Source: Cytophagaceae bacterium ABcell3 (GTDB lineage: Bacteria; Bacteroidota; Bacteroidia; Cytophagales; Cytophagaceae). From it: DNA of 64,000 bases. This document shows positions 16,714 to 25,131 of the stretch, one piece after another. A program made the translations under genes and the position numbers. Within the stretch, counting starts at the first letter, position 1, and every line of letters starts with the position of its first letter. Under the pieces are notes generated by a model, which was given only the letters and a program-made list of their open reading frames with translations, had not been told where the DNA came from and ran no database searches. Where the stretch lies: the NCBI GenBank assembly GCA_030913385.1, contig CP133159.1:3432584-3496583 (forward strand), read 5' to 3'.

Positions 16714-17088
16714 ATGAAAAACACCATACTCCTTTTATTTTGCTCGATTATATTTTGCTCCTGTGGAAGTACGCCTGAAATAGAAGGCTTTAGTAAAGAG
16801 GCTTGGGCCAACGACATAAAAGGCTGTAACAACCACAGAGGAGACCTTGTAAAGCTTTTACTGGAAAATAAAGAAAGCTTAAAAGGGGTTTCAGATAAGA
16901 ACCTTTTTAAGCTGCTTGGAAAGCCTGACATGCAACGCTATTATGAAAGGGGCAAAAAAAGCTACTTATACTTTTACGAACCAGGCGACCAATGTGATGA
17001 CGCTTCAGGACAAAAAAACGGCAAAAGAATAGCTTTTGAGGTAAACTCTCTAGGAGTTGTTGTTTTAATAACCGAAGAAATCCGTTGA
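16714..17088 (+). CDS. Small lipoprotein with BamE/OmlA-like segment
   Basis: The 124-residue product has a lipoprotein signal ending in the lipobox FCSC (Cys 17). Its mature domain contains 'WANDIKGCNNHRGDLVKLLLENKESLKGVSDKNLFKLLGKPDMQRYYERGKKSYLYFYEPGDQC'. The run 'LKGVSDKNLFKLLGKPD' followed by an aromatic strand is reminiscent of SmpA/OmlA (BamE-like) domains, but the match is too weak for a firm call. Three further cysteines could form a periplasmic disulfide. Its stop codon overlaps the next gene as TTGA, so the two are likely cotranslated. Confidence 0.65.
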   Translation: MKNTILLLFCSIIFCSCGSTPEIEGFSKEAWANDIKGCNNHRGDLVKLLLENKESLKGVSDKNLFKLLGKPDMQRYYERGKKSYLYFYEPGDQCDDASGQKNGKRIAFEVNSLGVVVLITEEIR

Positions 17089-17852
17089 AAGTAAAACTAT
17101 ATCTTCTTTCATTTCTATTATTGACCGGTATAGGAGCAACGCAAGCACAACCGCTTGCAGGAAGGGAAAGTATGCTCCTCCCTTACTCCATCAATGATAC
17201 CCACTCTCCCCTCCTTGCTGATGCTGCCAACCTAAAAGTAAACTCCTCCCGGTACGGCTTTCTATTGGGCATGCACCAAGGCCGGACGACCTTTTTCGAA
17301 TTTGGTGTACAAAAACACTGGAAAAAAGTCAGTCTAAAAAATCCAAGAATGTATGCCGTATATGGAACAGCAGCTTATAGTTTTCAAGACCGGGTCTTAG
17401 GGTACCAGGCGGGTGTATGGACTAAAAAAGGTGTAGACTTGACTTATGGACTAAATACATGTTACTATACTGATTTTACAGGAAGCCGCTTTGGTGGTGG
17501 CCCAGTGGTCGGCTTTAGGCTCTTAGGTTTCCACCTTATGACGGGATACAACTTTTTACTGGGGAGCAAAGAAATGGAAGAGGCTAACAACCTGCACGTG
17601 ACCATCAGATACTTTATCCCTACCGATATTAAATATAAAACAGACCAAAGTAAAGAACGCAAGCAAAAGCGAAAAGAAAAGGCTAAGGAAAAAGAGCGCA
17701 AAAAGAAGCAAAAAGAAAAAGCCAAAAAGAAAAAAGCCAAAGAAAAGGCTAAAAATAAAGGACAAGAACCGAGTGGGCTCAATAAACTTCTTATCAAAAT
17801 GAAGCTCAAAAAAGCTCCTGAGCCCGAAAAGAAAAAGTGGTACAAAAAGTGA
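17085..17852 (+). CDS. Exported protein with a lysine-rich C-terminal tail
   Basis: Translation appears to start at TTG 17085, overlapping the previous stop (TTGA); the signal MKVKLYLLSFLLLTGIGATQAQ follows at once, which supports this start. Residues about 25-185 look like a small beta-barrel or beta-sandwich ('SSRYGFLLGMHQGRTTFFEFGVQKHW', 'GSRFGGGPVVGFRLLGFHLMTGYNFLLGSKE'). From about residue 190 the chain becomes a highly basic Lys/Glu/Arg stretch of some 35 residues, probably helical. The final segment is again Lys-rich. No family is recognised. The tail might reach across the periplasm toward peptidoglycan or bind anionic polymers (inference). Confidence 0.65.
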   Translation: MKVKLYLLSFLLLTGIGATQAQPLAGRESMLLPYSINDTHSPLLADAANLKVNSSRYGFLLGMHQGRTTFFEFGVQKHWKKVSLKNPRMYAVYGTAAYSFQDRVLGYQAGVWTKKGVDLTYGLNTCYYTDFTGSRFGGGPVVGFRLLGFHLMTGYNFLLGSKEMEEANNLHVTIRYFIPTDIKYKTDQSKERKQKRKEKAKEKERKKKQKEKAKKKKAKEKAKNKGQEPSGLNKLLIKMKLKKAPEPEKKKWYKK

Positions 17853-18016
17853 CGAAGCAGTACACTATTGTTATAATTCCAATGGATCAAAAAGCGCATT
17901 GCTTTGACCTGCACAAGCAGGAATCGAAACAATGACAAATATCACCCAACCTGAAAAACCAACTAAAAAAACTAATAAACAACAAGTTAACCTACACACA
18001 TAATTATTACCTAATT

Positions 18017-18041
18017 TTTATTTAGACTTTTTCTAAATAAA
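18017..18041. promoter_or_regulatory. Perfect palindromic operator upstream of the FecA-like receptor
   Basis: TTTATTTAGA (18017-18026) and TCTAAATAAA (18032-18041) are exact inverted repeats separated by 5 bp. The site lies directly upstream of the -35-like element, where binding would block transcription. Its position before an iron receptor suggests a Fur- or DtxR-type iron repressor; the regulator itself is not in the window. Confidence 0.65.
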
Positions 18042-18042
18042 G

Positions 18043-18073
18043 TTTGCAAAAAAAACTTTCGGGTATAACTTTG
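18043..18073 (+). promoter_or_regulatory. Promoter of the FecA-like receptor gene
   Basis: TTTG at 18043-18046 and TAACTTTG at 18066-18073 are 19 bp apart, a good Bacteroidota promoter. It abuts the palindrome at 18017-18041, and the start codon follows at 18105. Confidence 0.65.
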
Positions 18074-18104
18074 CGACTGTAATTTAAAATCAATCTAAAT
18101 AAAA

Positions 18105-20324
18105 ATGATTTTCAATATAAACCGGAAGCAGGTAATTAAGATGGCGTGCCTGTTTTGCATGAGTGGTTCCTCCGCTTTGAGTCAATCAATTCCTGACTCA
18201 GTAACAGTAATTTCAGACACTGCCCTAAGCAAGCTCCCACAAGTAGAAATTATCGGAGAAAAAGGTAGCCTTTTGAAAAATATACCTGGCTCAGCAACTT
18301 ATATTCCGGAGCAAGAAATAAGAAAAATAGCCCCTATTAGTGGCAATGAAGTATTTAGAAGAACTCCCGGTGTACACGTGGTAGATGAAGAAGGTGCGGG
18401 TTTAAGATTAAATCTGGGTATCAGAGGATTGAACCCTGACAGGAGCCGTAATGTGTTGGTCTTGGAAGATGGTATCCCCATTGCGCTTTCACCTTATGGC
18501 GAACCTGAGCTATATTACACGCCATCTATTGATAGAATGCAAGGTGTGGAAATATTGAAAGGTAGTGGACAAATTATGCATGGTCCCCAGACCATCGGAG
18601 GTGTCGTAAACTATATTACCCCTAACCCTCCCGACAGTACCGAAACAAGGTTAAGGTTACAAGGTGGACAAATGGGTTACTTTATGGGCAATGCCAGCTT
18701 TGGAACCACGGTAGGAAATACCGGTATATTGGTCAACTATTTACACAGAAGGGCTGACAATATGGGGCCTACTTGGTTTAGGGCAAATGACCTGAACATA
18801 AAAACCGTTACAAAGCTAGGCAACAAGCATACGGTAGGAATAAAAGCGGGTATTTATGACGAAGTTTCCAATGCTACCTATGTAGGCATGACGCAGCGTA
18901 TGTTCGATATGGGAGGCATGGACTTTGACAGAATTGTCCCTGATGACATTCTGCCTATTAGAAGATATTCATTAAGCGTGAACCATGTCTATAAAATTAC
19001 ACCACGCCTAAAGCTGAAAAATTCGGCATTTGGATATACCACCACTAGAAACTGGCAAAGGCAAGACTATGCTTATAGTATTGTCGAAGAAGGAGCGCTA
19101 ATCAGTCCAAACGATTGGACAGGTCAATACTTCGGAGACCCTTCTGTAACAGGCGGTGCTATATTGCTAAGAAACAGAAACCAACACAGAAACAGACAAT
19201 TTGAAGTAGCTGGTGCTGAATCCAGGTTAAGCTATGACGTAGATTTTACCAATAACATAAGCAACCATACTGAAGCTGGTGTACGGTATATTTTTGAACG
19301 TGCTTTAGAACAACGTTTAATAGGCAGCAGCCCGAACTCAAGGTCTGGTGAGTTAAGAGACGATGAAATCAGGACTGGTCACGCACTAAGTGGTTTTATA
19401 CATAACAGAACGGACTTCACCAAAAGATTTAGCCTCACATTTGGAGCAAGGGTGGAATCGTATAACTATGAAAGAGATATCCTTAGATTAGGTTTTGTTG
19501 ACACAGCTTTAGTTAACAACAATAATGTTTTAGGTGTAATTCCCGGTGCAGGGGTCAACTATAACGTAAACGACAGAATTACAGTATTTACTGGTATACA
19601 CAGAGGTTTTGCCCCTCCAAGAATTAAAGATGCCATCACCCCTGAAGGAGAAGCTCTGGAACTAGATGCTGAATTTAGCTGGAACTATGAACTAGGGACA
19701 AGAACCCGTCTCCACGAGGCTGTTTTTACTGAAATTACTTTATTCCACATGGCTTTTTCCAACCAAATTGTACCAGCAGCCCTTTCTATGGGAGGCGCAG
19801 GCGTTGGTTTTGTCAATGCAGGAGCTACAGAACACAGAGGTGCTGAAATAGCCTTAAATGTTGATTTTAGCAAACTATTCAACACCAGATATAAATTTTT
19901 CTATGATGCCAATATCACTTTAGTAGATTCAAGATATACAGAAATGGAGGTTCCTAGGGATGGCGTTGATGAAAATATTGCAGGAAACAGATTGCCATAC
20001 GCACCTCGTTTATTGGTAAACAGCGCTGCCGGTTTTGAGCTGCCAGTTGGAGTGGGTGTAAGAGGTGTGCTCACTTATGTAGGCCGCCAATACACCGACC
20101 AAATTAATTCTGAAACCCCTGATGCCAATGGTAGAACTGGGGTTATGCCATCTTACTACTTATTGGACGCCACCGCTTATTATAGAATGAAAAACATTCC
20201 CTTGACCTTCACACTTGCTGGTAAAAACCTTACCAACGAAAGGTACATTGCCACAAGAAGACCTCAAGGTATTACGGTAGGCCTTCCAAGGATGATTACC
20301 GGAGGAATTGAGTTTATGTTTTAA
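18105..20324 (+). CDS. FecA-type TonB-dependent ferric citrate/siderophore receptor
   Basis: The 739-residue outer-membrane receptor has a signal region (to about residue 27), a plug at about residues 45-165 and a 22-strand barrel. The plug carries the FecA-like signatures 'GNEVFRRTPGVHVVDEEGAGLRLNLGIRGLNPDRSRNVLVLEDGIPI', 'SPYGEPELYYTPSIDRM' and 'GSGQIMHGPQTIGGVVNYIT'. The C-terminus is '-GGIEFMF', ending in Phe as BAM substrates do. It lacks both the N-terminal signalling domain of E. coli FecA and the carboxypeptidase-like domain common in Bacteroidota receptors. No FecI/FecR genes adjoin, so control probably runs through the upstream palindrome. Substrate is probably a ferric chelate; citrate itself is not proven. 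Confidence 0.88.
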   Translation: MIFNINRKQVIKMACLFCMSGSSALSQSIPDSVTVISDTALSKLPQVEIIGEKGSLLKNIPGSATYIPEQEIRKIAPISGNEVFRRTPGVHVVDEEGAGLRLNLGIRGLNPDRSRNVLVLEDGIPIALSPYGEPELYYTPSIDRMQGVEILKGSGQIMHGPQTIGGVVNYITPNPPDSTETRLRLQGGQMGYFMGNASFGTTVGNTGILVNYLHRRADNMGPTWFRANDLNIKTVTKLGNKHTVGIKAGIYDEVSNATYVGMTQRMFDMGGMDFDRIVPDDILPIRRYSLSVNHVYKITPRLKLKNSAFGYTTTRNWQRQDYAYSIVEEGALISPNDWTGQYFGDPSVTGGAILLRNRNQHRNRQFEVAGAESRLSYDVDFTNNISNHTEAGVRYIFERALEQRLIGSSPNSRSGELRDDEIRTGHALSGFIHNRTDFTKRFSLTFGARVESYNYERDILRLGFVDTALVNNNNVLGVIPGAGVNYNVNDRITVFTGIHRGFAPPRIKDAITPEGEALELDAEFSWNYELGTRTRLHEAVFTEITLFHMAFSNQIVPAALSMGGAGVGFVNAGATEHRGAEIALNVDFSKLFNTRYKFFYDANITLVDSRYTEMEVPRDGVDENIAGNRLPYAPRLLVNSAAGFELPVGVGVRGVLTYVGRQYTDQINSETPDANGRTGVMPSYYLLDATAYYRMKNIPLTFTLAGKNLTNERYIATRRPQGITVGLPRMITGGIEFMF

Positions 20325-20330
20325 AACTCA

Positions 20331-20394
20331 ATTATGTAACAGAGTTGTCATGCAGAGCTCTACTGCATAACCTGAGTTTAATTAATTTTTATTT
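20331..20394. repeat. Short palindrome related to repeat family A
   Basis: AAACTCAATTATG and GCATAACCTGAGTTT flank about 30 bp and can form an imperfect hairpin. The arms resemble the ends of family A (TTATGC / GCATAA), as in an internally deleted copy. It lies 7 bp after the receptor stop codon. Confidence 0.4.
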
Positions 20395-20398
20395 TTAA

Positions 20399-20428
20399 GG
20401 GCCACCTTCGGGGTGGCTCTTTTTTTTG
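20399..20428 (+). terminator. Intrinsic terminator of the FecA-like gene
   Basis: GCCACC-TTCGG-GGTGGC followed by a run of eight T. It is preceded by the short palindrome at 20331-20394. Confidence 0.88.
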
Positions 20429-20454
20429 CCTAAAAAAATAGTTTAGACATAAGG

Positions 20455-20585
20455 TAGTGCTAACGAAGTTTTTCTTATATAGAAAGGTTTTAGAAAGCCG
20501 TACTTTTCTGCAAACTTTTGACAGATGCCGGAACAGGTCCGGCAAGAGTTGTTAATTTTTACTTTTCGTGGGAAGTAACCCATGT
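20455..20585 (-). repeat. Repeat family B, inverted single copy
   Basis: Reading the minus strand gives the same order as the 10-kb copies: GGGTTACTTCCC, then TAACAACTCTTGCCGGACC, TGTTCCGGCATCTGTC and a diverged remainder with GTAGCACTACC-like sequence. It shows that family B is dispersed and not confined to the tandem block. It lies between the FecA terminator and the next lipoprotein gene. Confidence 0.7.
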
Positions 20586-20692
20586 CCAAACATCTTCTTT
20601 TTAAATAATCCGTATGATTTTTGTAGGAACCTTATAAAGGTTTTTTTAACAAAGCACTTAAATGGCTGGTTATATTTTAAAATTGGCTTATT

Positions 20693-21142
20693 ATGAAAAA
20701 AGGAATATTTACATATATAACAAACATATGTTTTTTAATGTCATTTGCACTTTTAACCGCTTGTGATGAACCAGATGGATTTGTCAGGGACCCAGAGGTT
20801 GAAGAAGAAATGGAAATCGAATCGGAGGAGGAAAACAAGCCTGTCATGGTCAAGGACACGATCAAGCGAACAGATACTTTGAACAATACCTCTGATACGT
20901 TAGACACCAGTTCGCATTCAGAGGCCGCAGAACCTGACACAGTAAAAACTACAAAACCGGTTAAAAAGAAGAAGAAACCAACAAAGTACTACCTCTTAAG
21001 ACATAAAGTATTTATCACTGATGCTGACTCTGAAAAAAATAACAACAAAAGAGGTATATTTTATGGAAGTTTTAATCTTGTTCCCAAGGAAATGACTTGG
21101 GAACATTATCACAAAAACAAGAAAAAAAGGAAAAAGCCATAA
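20693..21142 (+). CDS. Acidic/basic segmented lipoprotein of unknown function
   Basis: The 149-residue product has a lipoprotein signal with the Cys in 'LLTAC' at residue 24. The mature chain starts with an acidic stretch (Glu-rich, residues about 32-52), then a Ser/Thr/Asp linker, a Lys-rich segment and a small ordered C-terminal part ('YYLLRHKVFITDADSEKNNNKRGIFYGSFNLVPKEMTWEHYHK') that ends in lysines. Strong charge segregation suggests a flexible tether. No family is recognised. It is convergent with the DUF4197 lipoprotein gene. Confidence 0.6.
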   Translation: MKKGIFTYITNICFLMSFALLTACDEPDGFVRDPEVEEEMEIESEEENKPVMVKDTIKRTDTLNNTSDTLDTSSHSEAAEPDTVKTTKPVKKKKKPTKYYLLRHKVFITDADSEKNNNKRGIFYGSFNLVPKEMTWEHYHKNKKKRKKP

Positions 21143-21179
21143 ACTAGCATTATGTTCTAACAGTTAATGTAAAAATTGG

Positions 21180-21929
21180 CTAATCATATTCATTGCCAAA
21201 TACTTTTTTCAGTATTTCTGACACCCTGTGGAGCGGATCATGACGGATCATGCGTTCCTCGTCGCCCACTTTAAAAAACAAACCAGTCAGTGCTTGACTG
21301 GTAACATGTGTACTTAAACTGTTTTCTGTAATTTGATCAAACAAAAAACCTCCTAAGGATGCTGTATTGTACGCATTGATAAGGTCTTTGTACAAAGACT
21401 CTGTAGATTGCCCAAAAACAATGGGGTTATTGAGGGAATTGTTGATCTTAGGAGTAAATGCCGTTAAAAGCTGGCTATAAGTCGCACCATGCAAATACCC
21501 AGTAGCAGCCGTATCTGGGCCGTTTAATATTCCTATCGCATCTTGTATAGTTAAATTTGTAATGGCTTCAACAAATATAGGTCTTGCTTCTGAAGCTGCA
21601 TCTTCTGCCGCACGGTTCATACTTTCTATTACTTTATCTATTTGATCGTTGATAATTCCTCTTGTCGTGGCATCAGGTATACTGTTTACTGTATTCAAAA
21701 TTTTCACCCCTTCTGGTGGGAGCAAAATTTTTACTGCCTCATCCTTTAAGTACCCATTGACCGAAGACAAACGGCCAACGGCGGTATCGGTACCTACTTG
21801 CAATGCCGCTTTTAAACCTTCGGCCATTTCTTCTTCAGAAAGACTAGTATTGACCTCTTTCAATAAATCTGTGCAAGCTATAGACACCAGCAGCAGCCCA
21901 GAAAGTAAAATGATGGTATAGTGTTTCAT
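21180..21929 (-). CDS. DUF4197 lipoprotein
   Basis: The 249-residue product has a lipoprotein signal (lipobox VSIAC, Cys 19). It matches the DUF4197 pattern: 'EEMAEGLKAALQVGTDTAVGRLSSVNGYLKDEAVKILLPPEGVKIL', 'ESMNRAAEDAASEARPIFVEAITNLTIQDAIGILNGPDTAATGYLH' and 'STHVTSQALTGLFFKVGDEERMIRHDPLHRVSEILKKVFG'. The fold is all-alpha and the function is unknown; homologues occur as periplasmic lipoproteins in Proteobacteria and Bacteroidota. It starts 53 bp downstream of the MscS stop codon, so the two may share a transcript. Confidence 0.85.
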   Translation of the reverse strand: MKHYTIILLSGLLLVSIACTDLLKEVNTSLSEEEMAEGLKAALQVGTDTAVGRLSSVNGYLKDEAVKILLPPEGVKILNTVNSIPDATTRGIINDQIDKVIESMNRAAEDAASEARPIFVEAITNLTIQDAIGILNGPDTAATGYLHGATYSQLLTAFTPKINNSLNNPIVFGQSTESLYKDLINAYNTASLGGFLFDQITENSLSTHVTSQALTGLFFKVGDEERMIRHDPLHRVSEILKKVFGNEYD

Positions 21930-21982
21930 GATCGTTGAGCAATTACGCTCTCTTTTAAAAAATAGTATGGTAATTTCCTGAT

Positions 21983-23239
21983 TTACGAAATATCAGGGTG
22001 ATGGTTTAAAAACTGTACCTGGTTTCTATTATAAGAGAAAGAGATTTTCCCATTGTACTCAGGTTTACCAAACTCTTCTGTGATTGCCAACACCAGGCGA
22101 CTTTTCCATTTTCTGCGTTCACGCGCGTTTACCAAATACCGAAGTGTGGTATCAGTCCAAGATTCGTTGAAGTTAAAAAATACTTGCGGATTTTCCGGAA
22201 TGCCTTCATAGGCCAACCCAGCTTTCTGCAAAATAGTCCCATATTTTCGGGCTGGTCCCTTCATATGATCACCCAATAAGTCAGATGCCACTTTAAACAG
22301 CACTTCCATGGCCAAGCGTAAGTCTGATTCGTCAGACACCTGAACCGTTACCTCATCCCAAACAAAAGGAAAGTCTCTGGTAAGGTTAATAACAGAGCCG
22401 GCCAACACTTCATTATTGGGAAAGGTAACCAGCCTGCCGGTAGGTTGCTCTGCGTTGACAAAACCCATTCTTTCAGGTCCTCCGGTTTCCCAAACTGTTG
22501 TGGTAAGGAAGTCTATTTTATATACGTCGCCAAACACCTCTCCTACCACCACCCGGTCGCCTATCCGATAGTAACCTTGAAAAGAGTTAAGCAACCAACC
22601 TGTAAAGCTTTCTATAGGCGTTTGAAGCGCCCATGACAATGCCAATCCAAGCAGCCCCAAAGACCCGACCAATGCCCTTATATCCCCTGATAACACCCCA
22701 AAAATCATACTAATAGCAACCAGCCAAACTACAATGGTAGTCAGTGCAACTATCCCGCTGTTGCGTCTCTTGTTTTTTGAAATTTTTCTAAAAACATACT
22801 TTACCCCTTTGGTCACCATCCAAGCCACAAGCAATAGTACCAGAGCGATACCAAAACGTGGAAGGTTCCGATAAAGCGAAGCCACCATTTCACGTAGGGT
22901 TATCAGTGCCTCACTGACAGTTTCAGCAGGCGCCAACTCCTCCTCGTCCTCCTCTACTGTTTCAACTAATTCATCTACCGCTATTTCATCAATAATAGCT
23001 ACAGTATCCGGCAAATCATTGTCTTGGCTTTCAGCATCGCCAGAAGGGAGTAACATCAACAATAAAGTAGTAAAAATAACAGCGAGCAAGGTGGCTTGTC
23101 TAAACTTTCTAAGACTCCCCTTAGCACTGGACACCCTCCGCCTGCCCGACCTCCTGCGATGGGTTCGCCGGTTTCTGGCCAAGTTTCTTTTATCCCGTGT
23201 ATTCCTTCGTGACGAATTTGGTAAATTAGCTGCAGACAT
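21983..23239 (-). CDS. MscS-family mechanosensitive channel
   Basis: The 418-residue protein contains an MscS core at about residues 165-385. The pore-lining helix and upper beta domain read 'SGDIRALVGSLGLLGLALSWALQTPIESFTGWLLNSFQGYYRIGDRVVVGEVFGDVYKI' followed by 'GRLVTFPNNEVLAGSVINLTRD'. Earlier hydrophobic helices lie near residues 47-65, 130-150 and 168-188. Residues 1-40 are an extremely basic extension (more than a third Arg/Lys), unusual for the family. An acidic, Glu-rich periplasmic stretch follows the first helix. It should release solutes on hypo-osmotic shock. The DUF4197 gene lies downstream on the same strand. Confidence 0.9.
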   Translation of the reverse strand: MSAANLPNSSRRNTRDKRNLARNRRTHRRRSGRRRVSSAKGSLRKFRQATLLAVIFTTLLLMLLPSGDAESQDNDLPDTVAIIDEIAVDELVETVEEDEEELAPAETVSEALITLREMVASLYRNLPRFGIALVLLLVAWMVTKGVKYVFRKISKNKRRNSGIVALTTIVVWLVAISMIFGVLSGDIRALVGSLGLLGLALSWALQTPIESFTGWLLNSFQGYYRIGDRVVVGEVFGDVYKIDFLTTTVWETGGPERMGFVNAEQPTGRLVTFPNNEVLAGSVINLTRDFPFVWDEVTVQVSDESDLRLAMEVLFKVASDLLGDHMKGPARKYGTILQKAGLAYEGIPENPQVFFNFNESWTDTTLRYLVNARERRKWKSRLVLAITEEFGKPEYNGKISFSYNRNQVQFLNHHPDIS

Positions 23240-23282
23240 TGTAAACTAAACCCAAATCTGGCGATAGGGTTTAGCCTAAATA

Positions 23283-23361
23283 GAAAAAACACATTCGCCC
23301 GCTTCGGGGCTGGGTGGTGATGGTTGTTCTTTTTCTATAATCATATCGCCCCTTTCGGGGC
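23283..23361 (-). repeat. REP-like repeat family D, copy D2 (inverted)
   Basis: On the minus strand two GC-rich hairpins, GCCCC-gaa-GGGGC and GCCCCGAAGCGGGC, are each followed by GA(T/A) and separated by about 45 bp with ATTATAGAAAAAGAAC between. This is the same design as copy D1 at 10448-10520. Confidence 0.5.
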
Positions 23362-23451
23362 TTTTAAGCTAAAATTTAGATTTCTAACAAAAAACGGGAA
23401 GATTTGAAAATAGCAAAACACTGGGAAATATTAGGGACTAAGGACAAAAGC

Positions 23452-23895
23452 TTAATCGCCCTCTCTTAACTTATAAAGTTTATTTAAAATAAAGCAGAAA
23501 ATAATACTCAAACTGACTAAAAAAAGAGTAAAAAGCATCAACATTTGATGGAAATCCTGAAAAGGCCCCCAAAATACATGCCCACTAACTATAAAGCAAT
23601 GTATATAAAGTATTGTCAAAAAGAATACCAGTGTATAAAATAAAGAGCTAATCAGTTTTTTATTAAACGTAATACTAAAAAAGCCAAGAAGAGTATAAAC
23701 TATAGAGAAAAGAGATCTAATAATATAAAAGTTTTTTTCTTTAGGGTAACCAAACGTACCTAAACTTAAGCATCCATAAAACTCGTGATAGTTAAACAAA
23801 CACCTGACATCTGACATAGTAAACCCACTCACTACCACTAAATGTATGACTACAAAAACTTTTAAAACTTTCTTTCTAAACCACCAATTTCCCAT
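23452..23895 (-). CDS. Hypothetical inner-membrane protein, four helices
   Basis: The 147-residue product has four hydrophobic segments (about residues 9-27, 56-76, 84-106 and 118-140) separated by short polar loops. The first loop holds two Cys ('RCLFNYHEFYGCLSL') that could pair outside the membrane. It is AT-rich. No family is recognised, and no gene lies close: about 500 bp of apparently empty DNA separates it from the nrtR gene. Confidence 0.5.
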   Translation of the reverse strand: MGNWWFRKKVLKVFVVIHLVVVSGFTMSDVRCLFNYHEFYGCLSLGTFGYPKEKNFYIIRSLFSIVYTLLGFFSITFNKKLISSLFYTLVFFLTILYIHCFIVSGHVFWGPFQDFHQMLMLFTLFLVSLSIIFCFILNKLYKLREGD

Positions 23896-24378
23896 TTGCT
23901 ATCCAGTAATGTTTTTTTCAGCTATTCAAAATAAGAAGCTAAATGCATGTTATATCTCCCCAAAATTATTTCCTTGACCTAATGAGAGATTATTATGTAT
24001 TTTTCCAACAATTTCATGAATATGATGAAAAATAACTGTATTACAAATCCTATTTAACTAAACTCAACAGCACGTACTGAAAAGTAGGATTTTTCAACAT
24101 GGCTGCTTCAACTTCCAAGGCAAATCTTAAACATCAGCGCCTATCGGTTAAGAAATTACCGTTTATTTCATCCTTTATAAATATGGCCCCTCTCATATGA
24201 TTTACTAATAACCCAAACATAAAGACCTGCTTTCGAAATTGGATGGCTTATTCTTCTCTATTATCAAATTGTCCTTTTTAGAGCTTTCAAATCAATATTC
24301 ACGCCCCCCAATGAACCCATAATCAAGAAAAGTCCATTAACCCTACCCGAGCACAAGTAAGTCCTTCATAAAATTCCT
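23896..24378. other. Empty intergenic region
   Basis: About 480 bp between divergent genes with no supported frame, no copy of the repeat families and no terminator. It should contain the promoter of the membrane-protein gene on the minus strand. Confidence 0.5.
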
Positions 24379-24386
24379 TACTTTTG
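24379..24386 (+). promoter_or_regulatory. -7 promoter element of nrtR
   Basis: TACTTTTG fits the Bacteroidota -7 box TAnnTTTG. No convincing -33 TTG is present at the right distance. It lies 25 bp before the ATG at 24411. Confidence 0.4.
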
Positions 24387-24410
24387 TATTTAGCTATAAC
24401 AAGAGGAATA

Positions 24411-25103
24411 ATGGATTTCAAACAGGACATACTTCTTACAGTCGATGCCGTACTTTTTGGATATAACAGAGAAGAAGGTCTTAGCGTGCTTTTGATTAAG
24501 CGAAGACTTGAGCCTTTCATACATCACTGGGCGCTTCCCGGTGGCTTTGTAAGGGACAAAGAATCACTTGAAGACGCTGTTCTGAGGGAACTGAAAGAAG
24601 AAGCCGGTGTAGAAGTCAACTATCTGGAACAGCTTTTTACTTTTGGCACACCGGACAGAGATCCACGACAAAGGGTAGTTTCTGTTACCTACTATGGCTT
24701 GGTACGTCCTGAGGGTTTCCAAATAAAGGCCTCGTCAGATGCTGAGGACGCAGCCTGGTTTAACCTAAACAAGCTCCCTACCCTTGCTTTCGACCATGGG
24801 CATATTATCCAAACGGCACTGGAAAGGCTCAGGGGGAAAGTTACCTATGAACCTGTGGGCTTCGAACTGCTTGAACCAAAATTCCCCTTCTCAGATCTTG
24901 AAAAGCTCTATATGGCTATTCTTAACCGGGATTTAGACCGGAGGAACTTCAAAAGAAAAATAATGAAACTAGGCGTGGTTGTGGAATTGGATGAACTAGC
25001 GTCCTCTGAAGGTGCCGGAAGGCCTGGTCACTTGTATAAGTTTGATAAAGAAAAATTCCTAAACCTGAAAAAAGAGGGTTTTGTATTCGATATAGTCATT
25101 TAA
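24411..25103 (+). CDS. nrtR: NrtR-type Nudix transcriptional regulator of NAD metabolism
   Basis: The 230-residue protein joins an N-terminal Nudix domain (about residues 8-140) to a C-terminal winged helix (about 155-230, 'LYMAILNRDLDRRNFKRKIMKLGVVVELDE' and 'GRPGHLYKFDKEKF'). NrtR proteins bind ADP-ribose through the Nudix domain and repress NAD genes. Here the Nudix box is intact: G45-x5-E51-x7-R59-E60-L-K-E63-E64-x-G66, whereas many NrtR repressors have degenerate boxes, so hydrolysis remains possible. The start is the ATG at 24411; a TTG 27 bp upstream overlaps the promoter box. The next two genes, NadM-Nudix and NadV, are the expected targets. Confidence 0.88.
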   Translation: MDFKQDILLTVDAVLFGYNREEGLSVLLIKRRLEPFIHHWALPGGFVRDKESLEDAVLRELKEEAGVEVNYLEQLFTFGTPDRDPRQRVVSVTYYGLVRPEGFQIKASSDAEDAAWFNLNKLPTLAFDHGHIIQTALERLRGKVTYEPVGFELLEPKFPFSDLEKLYMAILNRDLDRRNFKRKIMKLGVVVELDELASSEGAGRPGHLYKFDKEKFLNLKKEGFVFDIVI

Positions 25104-25131
25104 TTTTTAACACATTACATAACTTCGGCAT

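Noticed and set aside
17465-17938. Minus-strand Phe/Leu-rich frame opposite the lysine-rich protein
   Set aside because: Its hydrophobic stretch is simply the complement of AAA/AAG lysine codons (TTT/CTT) of the plus-strand gene.
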